Shown here one piece after another: positions 27,431 to 35,763 of a stretch of DNA of 64,000 nt. Under the pieces are notes generated by a model. The model worked only from the letters and a program-made list of their open reading frames with translations. It was not told where the DNA came from and ran no database searches. The stretch spans positions 682,001 to 746,000 of the forward strand of contig CAJYAG010000002.1 in the NCBI GenBank assembly GCA_913065125.1, in the 5' to 3' direction. A program made the translations under genes and the position numbers. Position 1 is the first letter of the stretch. Every line of letters begins with the position of its first letter. The DNA is from an uncultured Flavobacteriaceae bacterium. GTDB lineage: Bacteria > Bacteroidota > Bacteroidia > Flavobacteriales > Flavobacteriaceae.

Positions 27431-28438
27431 ATGAAAGCAACAAAACTGTTATTGATTGTATTATTCTCGTTAGTTATTACGAACAATCAAACACAAGCAC
27501 AAGAAAATACAAACACTAATTTAATTACACCTCCGTATTTACAAAAAGGTGATACCATTGCAATTGTTGCTCCGGCTGGAATTTTAACAGACCGAAAAGA
27601 CGTTATCGACAAAGCAAAAGAATTGGCAGAAAGTTGGGGCTTACATGTTGTGTACGGAACACATTTGTTTGATACCGCAGGTCATTTTTCTGCAACTGAT
27701 GAAAATAGAGCAGAAGACTTTCAAACAGCAATGGACAATCCAAATATAAAAGCAATTTGGGCTGGTAGAGGAGGTTACGGAACAGTTCGAATTTTAGACA
27801 GATTAGATTATACAAAGTTTATAGAAAGTCCAAAGTGGGTAATCGGTTATTCTGATATTACTGCTTTGCATTCTCATTTAAATGTTTTGGGTTACGAAAC
27901 GATTCATGCAATGATGGGAACAAGTTTAGGCGATGATGCAGAAAAGATTGTAGAAACGCTAAAGTCGTTTAAAAAATCAATTTTTGGAGAGCAATTAAGC
28001 TACAGTTTGGTTTCTGTTAAAGAGAATGTAGAAGGAATTGGAAAAGGAGAATTGATTGGCGGAAATCTTTCATTATTAGCGTCGATGTTAGGATCAGAAA
28101 GCGAAATGAATGCTGATGGTAAAATTTTATTTATAGAAGAAGTTGGCGAGTATAAATACAGTATGGATAGAATGTTACAAAGTTTAAAACGTGCTGGTTT
28201 TTTTGACAATTGCAAAGGAATTATTGTTGGAGATATTTCTAAGATAAAAACAAACTCTTTAAAATGGGGAAGTTCTATGGAACAATTAATTTTAGATGTT
28301 GTTGCTGATTATGATTTTCCTGTATTGTTTCATTTTCCTGCTGGACACGAACCAGATAATAGAGCGTTAATTTTTGGAAGAACTGTAGAAATGAATGTTA
28401 CCAAAGAAGGAATTTCTACAGTTGTTTTTGATGAATAA
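27431..28438 (+). CDS. S66 LD-carboxypeptidase (muramoyl-tetrapeptide carboxypeptidase family)
   Basis: The enzyme trims the terminal D-alanine from peptidoglycan tetrapeptides. The start at 27431 gives 335 residues with a signal peptide (MKATKLLLIVLFSLVITNNQTQA), so unlike cytoplasmic LdcA it should act in the periplasm. Family elements are GDTIAIVAPAG, WAGRGGYGTVRILDRLD, the nucleophilic serine S141 in VIGYSDITALHSH, FIEEVGEYKYSMDRML with the catalytic Glu, and HFPAGHEPDN with the catalytic His. It is divergent from metG and sits 3 bases before the YraN gene. Confidence 0.9.
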   Translation: MKATKLLLIVLFSLVITNNQTQAQENTNTNLITPPYLQKGDTIAIVAPAGILTDRKDVIDKAKELAESWGLHVVYGTHLFDTAGHFSATDENRAEDFQTAMDNPNIKAIWAGRGGYGTVRILDRLDYTKFIESPKWVIGYSDITALHSHLNVLGYETIHAMMGTSLGDDAEKIVETLKSFKKSIFGEQLSYSLVSVKENVEGIGKGELIGGNLSLLASMLGSESEMNADGKILFIEEVGEYKYSMDRMLQSLKRAGFFDNCKGIIVGDISKIKTNSLKWGSSMEQLILDVVADYDFPVLFHFPAGHEPDNRALIFGRTVEMNVTKEGISTVVFDE

Positions 28439-28441
28439 AAA

Positions 28442-28801
28442 ATGGCAGAGCATAATATACTTGGTAAAAAAGGAGAACAATTAGCGGTTGATTATTTAGT
28501 GCAACACAACTACAAAATTATTGCTCGTAATTATCGATTTTTAAAAGCTGAAGTAGATATTATTGTTCAAAAAGAAGACATTTTAGCTGCAGTGGAAGTA
28601 AAGACACGCTCTACTTCTGATTTTGGAAATCCACAAGATTTTATCAACCCTAAAAAAATAAAATTACTAGTTTCAGCGATGGATAATTTTGTGGTAGAAA
28701 ACGATTTAGATGTAGAAGTTCGCTTTGATATTATTGCAATTGTAAAACAAAAAAACGCCTTTCAAATAGAGCATTTAAAAGACGCTTTTTTACATTTTTA
28801 A
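28442..28801 (+). CDS. YraN/UPF0102 family nuclease-like protein
   Basis: A small 119-residue protein with the restriction-endonuclease-like fold of UPF0102: GKKGEQLAVDYLVQHNYKIIARNYR, EVDIIVQKEDILAAVEVKTRS (the D-x(n)-ExK core) and a basic helix. The family is near-universal in bacteria and suspected of DNA processing, without firm function. It follows the LD-carboxypeptidase by 3 bases. Its 3' end forms an imperfect A/T-flanked hairpin (about 28756-28796) that may serve as terminator. Confidence 0.88.
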   Translation: MAEHNILGKKGEQLAVDYLVQHNYKIIARNYRFLKAEVDIIVQKEDILAAVEVKTRSTSDFGNPQDFINPKKIKLLVSAMDNFVVENDLDVEVRFDIIAIVKQKNAFQIEHLKDAFLHF

Positions 28802-28805
28802 AACC

Positions 28806-30137
28806 TTATTCTATATACTTAATAATTTGTTTAAGTTCTTCTAGAGTTTCTGGTTTTGCAATAATTTTCTTGTTTTTATCTAACACTATATAAGTTGGTG
28901 TAGCATAGATTTGATACTTTCTTGCAATTGTATTTTCCCACTTTTTTAAGCCTAAAACATGATGCCAATTCGTATATTTTTGGGTGTGTTTTTTCCAATC
29001 GCTATCGTTGATTTCCATTCCAAAAGCAATTACTTTTGAGTTTTTAACATCTTTTGTAAATTCATATAATTGCGGAACTTCTCTTAAACAATGCCCACAA
29101 CCAGTACTCCAAAAAACCAACACATAATTGTTTGCTTCGTTAATGGTAGATAGTTTATAGTTTTTACCATTTGTATTCCAAGTAATTTCTGGTGCAATTC
29201 TTCCAATTCCTACAGCTGTTCTTTCTAAATAATTAACTGTAAATTCAGTGCTTTGAAGACTTTTGGGGAGTTTTTTATAGTAAGAATCTAATACATAATC
29301 TGCAAATTCAATATTATTTGCATTTACAAATTGTGTTATTAAAAACTCAATAATATCTTTTTTAAATGTTTGATTCTTTGTTCTTGATAAAACTTTTTTT
29401 ACCGCGGTATCATGTAATGTTCTTTGCTTTGTTGGGTCGTCAGAATAGTTCATATAAAAAACATAATCTGTAATTCTATCAACTAAAAAAGTAGAATTAT
29501 AAAGTGCTTGATTGCCAAAATCAATTGTGTCAAAAAAGTGATCATTAATTGATTTTAAATACATTTGAGGATCTTTTGCTATAACCGGATTATTATATCT
29601 GTTGGTAGCTTTGATAAAATGATACACCATTTTACCTTTAGATTTTGCCAAATATTGCTTTTGTAAAGCTGCTATTTTTGCCAATTGAGTTTTATATAAA
29701 CTAGCTGTTTTTTCTTGCGGATTTTTTAAATATGCTATTTGTAAAGAATCGGTTTTATATTGTTGTGTAGAAACAGTATTGATGTATTCTTGATATAATT
29801 TATTCTCGGTAGATTTAGAAAAACGAATGGTTTCTTCTGCCTTTTCTGGATCAAAAGTAAAAGCAACATCTTCTTTATTAAATAAGAAATCTGCAAAGCC
29901 GCTTCCTTCAGTTTTGTAATTTACTCTATATGCTCCAGTTTTTGCATTTGCTGGTAATTTAAAAGAAAATTTTCCTTTTGCAACTTTTTCACTTTTTATA
30001 AATACTTGTCTTGCGCCCTCAATTTTATATAAAATAACCCAAGTATATTCTCCAGACGGATTCATTTCTCCACTAATTTTAAATTGAGCATGTAAACTAA
30101 ATGAAACGAGAGCGAGTAGTAAAAATATTTTTTTCAT
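28806..30137 (-). CDS. TlpA-like thioredoxin-fold lipoprotein-type or periplasmic protein (DUF4369 type)
   Basis: This 443-residue exported protein starts with the signal peptide MKKIFLLLALVSFSLHAQ. The first about 100 mature residues (FKISGEMNPSGEYTWVILYK ... GKFSFKLP) resemble the DUF4369 beta domain, a helical middle follows, and the C-terminal 130 residues are a TlpA/thioredoxin domain with the redox motif STGCGHCLREVPQL (CGHC) and the cis-Pro region YATPTYIVLD. Such proteins reduce or isomerise disulfides in the periplasm; the substrate is not evident. A dyad TTTCTTGA-N6-TCAAGAAA (30152-30173) lies just upstream of the start. Confidence 0.88.
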   Translation of the reverse strand: MKKIFLLLALVSFSLHAQFKISGEMNPSGEYTWVILYKIEGARQVFIKSEKVAKGKFSFKLPANAKTGAYRVNYKTEGSGFADFLFNKEDVAFTFDPEKAEETIRFSKSTENKLYQEYINTVSTQQYKTDSLQIAYLKNPQEKTASLYKTQLAKIAALQKQYLAKSKGKMVYHFIKATNRYNNPVIAKDPQMYLKSINDHFFDTIDFGNQALYNSTFLVDRITDYVFYMNYSDDPTKQRTLHDTAVKKVLSRTKNQTFKKDIIEFLITQFVNANNIEFADYVLDSYYKKLPKSLQSTEFTVNYLERTAVGIGRIAPEITWNTNGKNYKLSTINEANNYVLVFWSTGCGHCLREVPQLYEFTKDVKNSKVIAFGMEINDSDWKKHTQKYTNWHHVLGLKKWENTIARKYQIYATPTYIVLDKNKKIIAKPETLEELKQIIKYIE

Positions 30138-30151
30138 TAAATGTGATTTAA

Positions 30152-30173
30152 TTTCTTGAGAAATTTCAAGAAA
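30152..30173. promoter_or_regulatory. Perfect 8-bp dyad between divergent TlpA-like and SDR genes
   Basis: TTTCTTGA (30152-30159) and TCAAGAAA (30166-30173) flank GAAATT, 15 bases before the minus-strand start. It may be an operator or a 5'-UTR hairpin. Confidence 0.35.
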
Positions 30174-30230
30174 CGTTCCAAAATTACTATTTATAACTTA
30201 AAATAATTACATTGCTTTAAAATTATTAAC

Positions 30231-31025
30231 ATGAATTTCACAAATAAAGTTGTTTGGATTACAGGAGCATCATCTGGAATCGGGAAAGCATTAGCAATAC
30301 AGCTCTCTAAATTAGATGCAAAACTCATTTTATCAGCAAGAAACAAAGAAAAACTATTGGCTGTAAAACAAGAATGTGAAAACTCAGAAACAGTTAAAAT
30401 TTTACCGTTAGATTTAGAGAAATATGCGAGTATAGAAACAAAAGTTTCTGAAGCAATAAACTGGTTTGGAAGAATAGATATTTTGGTTAATAATGGCGGA
30501 ATTAGTCAGCGATCATTAGCAAGCGAAACTTCAATTGCAGTTGATAAACGAATTATGGACATCAATTATTTAGGAACTGTTGCGTTAACAAAAGCAGTAT
30601 TGCCTCATTTTATTGAAAATAAAAACGGACAATTTGTTGTAACGACAAGTATTGTTGGTAAAATAGGAACCCCTTTACGTTCAAGTTATGCAGCTTCTAA
30701 ACATGCGTTGCATGGGTTTTTTGATAGTTTACGAGCCGAAAACCACAAAAATAATATTACTGTTACGTTAGTTTGTCCGGGTTTTGTAAACACCAATGTT
30801 TCTATAAATGCTTTAACTGGCGATGGATCTGCACAAAATAAAATGGATGTAGCAACACAAAACGGAATAGCACCAAATCGATTTGCAAAAAAGATGGCAA
30901 AAGCAATATATACCAAAAAAGAAGAAGTTTATATTGCCGGATTTAAAGAAAAACTAGCAGTTTATGTAAAACGCTTTTTTCCAAAATTATTATCGGTTAT
31001 GATTCGAAAACTAGCTGTTACTTAA
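30231..31025 (+). CDS. Short-chain dehydrogenase/reductase
   Basis: This is a classical SDR of 264 residues: cofactor loop VVWITGASSGIGKALA at the N-terminus, the NNGG motif (LVNNGGISQRS), catalytic Ser in VVTTSIVGKIG and the YxxxK pair in SSYAASKHALHG. The Arg/Lys after the second strand (SARNKEKL) suggests NADP(H). The C-terminal basic amphipathic stretch KLAVYVKRFFPKLLSVMIRKLAV is typical of membrane-associated DHRS7-like members. The substrate is unknown. It converges on the next gene with an 8-base overlap. Confidence 0.9.
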   Translation: MNFTNKVVWITGASSGIGKALAIQLSKLDAKLILSARNKEKLLAVKQECENSETVKILPLDLEKYASIETKVSEAINWFGRIDILVNNGGISQRSLASETSIAVDKRIMDINYLGTVALTKAVLPHFIENKNGQFVVTTSIVGKIGTPLRSSYAASKHALHGFFDSLRAENHKNNITVTLVCPGFVNTNVSINALTGDGSAQNKMDVATQNGIAPNRFAKKMAKAIYTKKEEVYIAGFKEKLAVYVKRFFPKLLSVMIRKLAVT

Positions 31026-31374
31026 TAAAATCTAAGGCTTCAAAATAAGAAACGATGGCTTCTTTCATCAGTACAGATTGTTCTCCAGGTTTTAAATTTG
31101 GTAATTCTGTTTTTGCCTTGTAATGTGGCCAGCCATCATCATCATAAAATTCAAACTCGTAATATCCATAAGGTTCTAGCAACTTGCAAATAGCAATATG
31201 CATTAAGTTAACCTTTTCGTCTTTCTTAAATTTTCTTTGCCCCTGTCCTAATTCTTGAACTCCAATTAAATAAATAATGGCATCAATATTTAATGTATCT
31301 CCATCTGCAAATTGCGTTGATAAATTATCAACTAATAAGTTCCATTTTTCTTTTAAAGAGGTAATTTCTTTCAT
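31018..31374 (-). CDS. Conserved hypothetical protein of Bacteroidetes
   Basis: With the ATG at 31374 (MKEITSLKEKWNLL) this is a 118-residue acidic cytoplasmic protein with no signal or membrane segment. Distinctive stretches are INAIIYLIGVQELGQG-like (IDAIIYLIGVQELGQGQR), the YGYYEFEFYDDDGWPHY patch and SVLMKEAIVSYFEALDF at the end. I recognise it as a type found beside housekeeping genes in flavobacteria, but its function is unknown. A few upstream in-frame codons to 31395 are possible but less likely. Confidence 0.72.
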   Translation of the reverse strand: MKEITSLKEKWNLLVDNLSTQFADGDTLNIDAIIYLIGVQELGQGQRKFKKDEKVNLMHIAICKLLEPYGYYEFEFYDDDGWPHYKAKTELPNLKPGEQSVLMKEAIVSYFEALDFIK

Positions 31375-31465
31375 AAAATTATAGGTAAAGAACAAAGATA
31401 CACACTATCTATAATATTTTGGTTCTTTTTTAGTAAGTTAGCGCAGATAAAAAATATAAAGCTGC

Positions 31466-31996
31466 ATGAATGTTTTTGATATTGTAATTGCCGTATTCTT
31501 AGTATTTGGATTTGCAAGAGGATTAATGAAAGGGTTTTTTGTTGAAGTTGCGTCCTTGGTAGCTTTGGTAGGTGGTGTCTGGGGGTCTATTCATTTCTCT
31601 TATTTTATAGGAGATTTCTTAAAAGAAAGTGTTTCATGGTCAAATAAACAAATTTCTTTAGCTGCGTTTGCTATTACTTTTATTTTGATTGTAATTGCTG
31701 TGAGTTTATTAGGGAAATTTTTGACAAAGTTAGCAGATTTAGCAGCTTTAGGGATTGTCAATAAAATTTTTGGCGGCATTTTTGGTTTGGTAAAAATAGG
31801 GTTACTATTAAGTATTGTTTTTATTTTTTTTGATAATGTAAACGATACCATTAGGTTAGTTGATAAAAAAACTGTCGAAGAATCTATTTTGTACAAACCA
31901 GTAAAAAGTATTGCGCCGACTATTTTTCCAACAATTGTAACAGAAGTTGGCGTTGAAGAAGATGCTATTGATAATATAATTAAAGAAGTAAAATAA
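31466..31996 (+). CDS. CvpA family membrane protein
   Basis: This 176-residue protein has four hydrophobic segments (about residues 4-18, 25-45, 63-83 and 100-120) and the glycine-rich GFARGLMKGFFVEVASLVALVGG opening of the CvpA family. In enterobacteria CvpA is linked to colicin V production and purF expression; in other bacteria it affects envelope stress tolerance. The acidic soluble C-terminus (TEVGVEEDAIDNIIKEVK) is cytoplasmic or periplasmic. A bidirectional terminator separates it from the carbonic anhydrase gene. Confidence 0.88.
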   Translation: MNVFDIVIAVFLVFGFARGLMKGFFVEVASLVALVGGVWGSIHFSYFIGDFLKESVSWSNKQISLAAFAITFILIVIAVSLLGKFLTKLADLAALGIVNKIFGGIFGLVKIGLLLSIVFIFFDNVNDTIRLVDKKTVEESILYKPVKSIAPTIFPTIVTEVGVEEDAIDNIIKEVK

Positions 31997-32028
31997 AAAA
32001 GGCTTGCAATTGCAAACCTTTTTTATTT
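31995..32028. terminator. Bidirectional terminator between cvpA and carbonic anhydrase
   Basis: AAAAAAGGcTTGCAA pairs with TTGCAAaCCTTTTTT with one mismatch and almost no loop; A/T runs flank both sides of the convergent genes. Confidence 0.82.
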
Positions 32029-32045
32029 TTATATAATAATTGTGT

Positions 32046-32681
32046 TTATAACATGGTAACCTTTCCGCTACTAATGTGATAAACTCCACCAACAATTTTA
32101 ATCTCTCCGTTTTCTTCCATTTCATTTAGAATTGGACTTTTTTCTCTAATTCTTTGAATAGTTAAGCTAACGTTATTTTCAATTGTTTTATTTACAAACT
32201 CATTGTTGGAAGAATTATATTTCCCTTTAATTTGTGTTTCAGATAATTTTACAGCTGGTTTTATATTTTCTAGTAATGATGTAATATTACCAAGTTCAAC
32301 ATGGTCGCAGGCAGCTTTAACTGCACCACAACTTTCATGTCCTAAAACAAAAACCAATTTACTTCCTGCTACTTTACAAGAGTATTCCATACTTCCTAAA
32401 ATATCATTGTTTTCAAAATTACCTGCAACTCTAGCTACAAAAACATCTCCAATTGTTTGGTCAAAGATTAGCTCTACAGGAACTCTCGAATCTATACAGG
32501 AAAGCACAATTGCTTTTGGGTGTTGGCCATCAGTAGTTTGAGAAATTAACGCCTTGTGGTCAATTGTATGAACTTCATCTCTAATAAAACGAGCATTTCC
32601 TTCTATAAAATCTTGTAACACCTTCATTGGTGTTAATTGATCTTGTTGTTCTTTTGTAATTGCTTTATTTCTATGTGGCAT
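32046..32681 (-). CDS. Beta-class carbonic anhydrase
   Basis: It interconverts CO2 and bicarbonate with zinc. The 211 residues carry the full ligand set: C62, D64 and R66 in LSCIDSRVPVE, and H115 and C118 in GHESCGAVKAAC. There is no signal peptide, so it acts in the cytoplasm. The gene starts 3 bases after the stop of the SulP transporter in the same direction, which argues for a bicarbonate import and conversion unit. Confidence 0.95.
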   Translation of the reverse strand: MPHRNKAITKEQQDQLTPMKVLQDFIEGNARFIRDEVHTIDHKALISQTTDGQHPKAIVLSCIDSRVPVELIFDQTIGDVFVARVAGNFENNDILGSMEYSCKVAGSKLVFVLGHESCGAVKAACDHVELGNITSLLENIKPAVKLSETQIKGKYNSSNNEFVNKTIENNVSLTIQRIREKSPILNEMEENGEIKIVGGVYHISSGKVTML

Positions 32682-32684
32682 AAT

Positions 32685-34538
32685 TTATTTTTTTAATTGT
32701 TGTTCTTTAATCCAGTTTGTACAGTCTGAAAAAGACTTAAAAATGTGTTCTTTTGTTATTAATTCAGGAATAATCCCAATTCTTTCCATCATGTATTTTG
32801 GCTGCTGCAGCAAGTTTACAAATAAAACTTGAATATCTTTATTACTTAACTCCTGAAGCACATCTTCCATGGCATACAATCCAGATTGATCCATATACTG
32901 CATTCTTCCCAAACGAATTACAACTGTTGTTGCATTATTTGGAATTTGTTGTGCTAAGCTATGAAAATCACTTGTTGTTCCAAAAAATAACGGACCTTTT
33001 ATATGTTTGATAAAAACAGACTGTTTTAATTCTTCAGGAAAGTCAGTTTCATCTGCCCAGTTTTTTTCTTTTTTCAATGATTTTACATCAGAGCGTTCTG
33101 CAGCCAAATCTCCAATTTTTTTCATAAACATTAGCGAGGCAATTATCAATCCAATTCCTACTGCATATACCAAGTTCCAAAATGTAGACAATAATAATAC
33201 AACTAGCATTATTAGTACTTCCGAACTTAATTTAAAAGGTCCAATCTTCATATCTCTTGGCAAACTAGGAATCGCTTTTAATCCTTTGTAGTCCATTACT
33301 CCAATACCAACAGTTATTAAGATTCCTGCTAAAACTGCTGCCGGAATTTTAGAAGCGATTGGCCCTAAGCCTAATAAAATAATTAACAACATAACACCAG
33401 CAACCATACCTGATAATTTTGTTTTTCCACCAGAATTAATGTTTACCACTGTTCTTATTGTTGCACCTGCTCCAGGTAAACCTCCAAAAATAGCTCCAAT
33501 ACTATTACCAATTCCCTGTCCAATTAATTCTTTATTTGGCTTGTGTTTGGTTTTTGTCATATTGTCTGCAACGACACTTGTTAAAAGTGAATCAATTGCT
33601 CCCAATAGCGCTAATGTTAAAGCAGTAAAGAGATAAGGCGTAATACTTCCAATACTAAATCCAGTAAAGATTGATAAATTCGGAATTGGAAAACCACCAG
33701 GAATTGTTTCTATTGCTCGATAATCTAATCCAAAACCAACTGCAATTCCAGACATTACGAGCAACGCTACTAAAGTGCTTGGTACTTTGGTCGTTATTCG
33801 TTTAAAACCATAGATTATTATTATAGTTCCTAAAGCCAGAAGTACTTCGAGTAAATTACTATTTTTTAAAGCATTTGGTAGCACTTTGATTGCTCCTAAA
33901 ACTCCAGAAGCTTCCTTCGAAGCTAGGGTTTGAGATTCTTTAAGAATATCACTTTGAGTAATTTGTCCAGCGCGTTTAATAGTTTCTTTAAAATCTTCTA
34001 AAACTAAAATACCTTCTCCTGCTTCTTTTTTTAAGATGTTTTCTAAAATGATTTCTTCTGCCTGTGGTTTAAATTGATTTACAAAATTTACATCCTCTTT
34101 AGGATAATATCCTAAAGAAGGTAAAATTTGAGTTATTAATATAATTACTCCAATGGCTGTCATAAACCCAGAAACTACAGGGTATGGAATGTATCGAATG
34201 TATTTTCCAATTCCTAATACACCTAAACCAATTTGCATTAACCCGGCTAATAAAAAGACAGTTAAAATTGCAGGTAAAGCTTTAGAAAGATCACCATCAT
34301 TTGCTGCAATAATTCCAGCTATAACAACCATACTTACAGCTGTCATTGGTGCTGTTGGTCCAGAAATTTGTGTGTTTGTTCCGCCAAAGAAAGCAGCAAA
34401 AAAAGATAAAAAGATAGCTCCGTATAACCCTGCGCTTGGACCAAGCCCAGAACTAACTCCAAATGCTAACGCTAAGGGTAATGCAACAATTCCAGCAGTA
34501 ATACCACCAAAAAGGTCACCTCTAATATTTTTGAACAT
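32685..34538 (-). CDS. SulP-family anion transporter with STAS domain (probable bicarbonate transporter)
   Basis: This is a 617-residue SLC26/SulP protein with about 12-14 membrane helices, the family pattern GTNTQISGPTAPMTAVS near residues 53-69 and FGGLPGAGATIRTVVNINSGGKTKLSG, and a C-terminal STAS domain (about 500-610; RLGRMQYMDQSGLYAMEDVLQ). Between residues 143 and 228 lies a hydrophilic helical insertion (NQFKPQAEEIILENILKKEA...), longer than in cyanobacterial BicA. Cotranscription with carbonic anhydrase points to bicarbonate rather than sulfate, as inference. Confidence 0.92.
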   Translation of the reverse strand: MFKNIRGDLFGGITAGIVALPLALAFGVSSGLGPSAGLYGAIFLSFFAAFFGGTNTQISGPTAPMTAVSMVVIAGIIAANDGDLSKALPAILTVFLLAGLMQIGLGVLGIGKYIRYIPYPVVSGFMTAIGVIILITQILPSLGYYPKEDVNFVNQFKPQAEEIILENILKKEAGEGILVLEDFKETIKRAGQITQSDILKESQTLASKEASGVLGAIKVLPNALKNSNLLEVLLALGTIIIIYGFKRITTKVPSTLVALLVMSGIAVGFGLDYRAIETIPGGFPIPNLSIFTGFSIGSITPYLFTALTLALLGAIDSLLTSVVADNMTKTKHKPNKELIGQGIGNSIGAIFGGLPGAGATIRTVVNINSGGKTKLSGMVAGVMLLIILLGLGPIASKIPAAVLAGILITVGIGVMDYKGLKAIPSLPRDMKIGPFKLSSEVLIMLVVLLLSTFWNLVYAVGIGLIIASLMFMKKIGDLAAERSDVKSLKKEKNWADETDFPEELKQSVFIKHIKGPLFFGTTSDFHSLAQQIPNNATTVVIRLGRMQYMDQSGLYAMEDVLQELSNKDIQVLFVNLLQQPKYMMERIGIIPELITKEHIFKSFSDCTNWIKEQQLKK

Positions 34539-34602
34539 ATTATATGTATTTTAACCTCTTATAATTGTTTGAGGTTATTGATAAAAAAATTATAATTGAA
34601 TT

Positions 34603-34628
34603 TTATTCTCTTGAAAAATAGAGAATAA
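34603..34628. other. Hairpin upstream of the SulP gene
   Basis: TTATTCTCT (34603-34611) and AGAGAATAA (34620-34628) form a 9-bp stem between the 97-residue ORF and the SulP gene on the minus strand. A T-rich stretch about 12 bases further on makes it a weak terminator candidate. Confidence 0.4.
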
Positions 34629-34641
34629 GTTTAATTTGAAA

Positions 34642-34935
34642 TTAAACAATTTCTGGAGGTGGAAAAACCATGTTTAAATACGGTTTCGTGTAGTTTTTGT
34701 TAATGTGCGATAAAGCACTAACTCTTTTAATTGAAGAAAAAAGAAATTCATTGATTTTTATCGGAGATAAAACTACTTTTTCTTTTTCTCCTTTTTGAGT
34801 TCCAGGTTCTTCTTCAGAATTTGAGTAAATAAATGAAATATCAACAGAGCTATCAATAACAGATATTATGGTTGGAGCGATAATAAATGTTAGAAATACG
34901 ATTGAAAAAAAAACAGCTATTTTGTTTTTGTTCAT
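34642..34935 (-). CDS. Small single-pass membrane or exported protein, unknown function
   Basis: The 97 residues start with a positively charged N-terminus and a hydrophobic segment (IAVFFSIVFLTFIIAPTIISVI, residues 6-27), followed by an acidic/Lys linker (NSEEEPGTQKGEKEKV) and a C-terminal soluble part ending in NMVFPPPEIV. It looks like a membrane-anchored periplasmic protein. I do not recognise a family. It lies between batE and the SulP gene on the same strand and could belong to either transcript. Confidence 0.6.
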   Translation of the reverse strand: MNKNKIAVFFSIVFLTFIIAPTIISVIDSSVDISFIYSNSEEEPGTQKGEKEKVVLSPIKINEFLFSSIKRVSALSHINKNYTKPYLNMVFPPPEIV

Positions 34936-34997
34936 TTTTATTGTTGATAATTTTATAGTTCTTGCAAAGATATGTTTTTAAAAAAAAATGAGTGTTA

Positions 34998-35759
34998 TTA
35001 ATCTGTTAACATTTTAATATCATCGGCAGAAATCCATCCAATTTTTCCATCTACTAATTGTATCTTCTTCCAATTGTCTACAGCATCTAAAACACTAATT
35101 TTTGTGCCTTCATGTAATTCAAAAACAACATCAGAATTTAATGTAGGAGCATTATTAACAGGTGTTTTAGCTGAAAACACAATTGCGTATTTAGTATTGA
35201 TTGCTTTTTGATATTGATGATAGGTTGTAAACAGCGAAATAATCAGTAAGAAAAAAGATAAAATACTGGTTAAAAAGTAAATTCTTTTTTTATTAGAAAT
35301 GGTAGAAAAGTAAAAAAGCAAAAATAATACAGCAGCTAAAAACGAAAACACAATTGTTAATATTGCCCACTGATTGTAAGATAATTTTTGTAAATAATTA
35401 ATCTCTAATCGTTGTAAAAATGTTTTAGGAAGTTCTTCAATATTGTCAATTGTCATTCTTTTTGCAAACTCTAAATTGTTTGCAGCATCTTTATTCAAAG
35501 GATCCAATAACAATGCTTTTTCGTAATTGTAAATTGTACTGGCAACCTTATTTAATTTGTAATAAGAATTCCCTAAATTATAATACAAAGTAGAAGAAAT
35601 CGAATCTTTTGCTTCTATTTCTTTGTAGATTTTTATTGCTTCTTCAAACTTGCCCTCTTTGTATAAAAGGTTTGCATTATCAAACAATATTTTTGTATTT
35701 GTTTGCGCAACAAAAATTGTTGAAGACAGTATGCATAAAAAGAAAAATAGTTTTTTCAT
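34998..35759 (-). CDS. batE: BatE: TPR and SH3-domain membrane protein
   Basis: This 253-residue protein has a signal peptide (MKKLFFFLCILSSTIFVAQ), TPR repeats from about 20 to 110 (NANLLYKEGKFEEAIKIYKEIEAKD; LYYNLGNSYYKLNKVASTIYNYEKALLLDP), two membrane helices (about 133-155 and 162-182) and a C-terminal bacterial SH3 domain (EGTKISVLDAVDNWKKIQLVDGKIGWISADDI). That architecture is BatE of the Bacteroides aerotolerance operon, placed last here, 4 bases after batD. It is thought to act with BatA-D in the envelope; the biochemical role is unsettled. Confidence 0.88.
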   Translation of the reverse strand: MKKLFFFLCILSSTIFVAQTNTKILFDNANLLYKEGKFEEAIKIYKEIEAKDSISSTLYYNLGNSYYKLNKVASTIYNYEKALLLDPLNKDAANNLEFAKRMTIDNIEELPKTFLQRLEINYLQKLSYNQWAILTIVFSFLAAVLFLLFYFSTISNKKRIYFLTSILSFFLLIISLFTTYHQYQKAINTKYAIVFSAKTPVNNAPTLNSDVVFELHEGTKISVLDAVDNWKKIQLVDGKIGWISADDIKMLTD

Positions 35760-35763
35760 CTGT

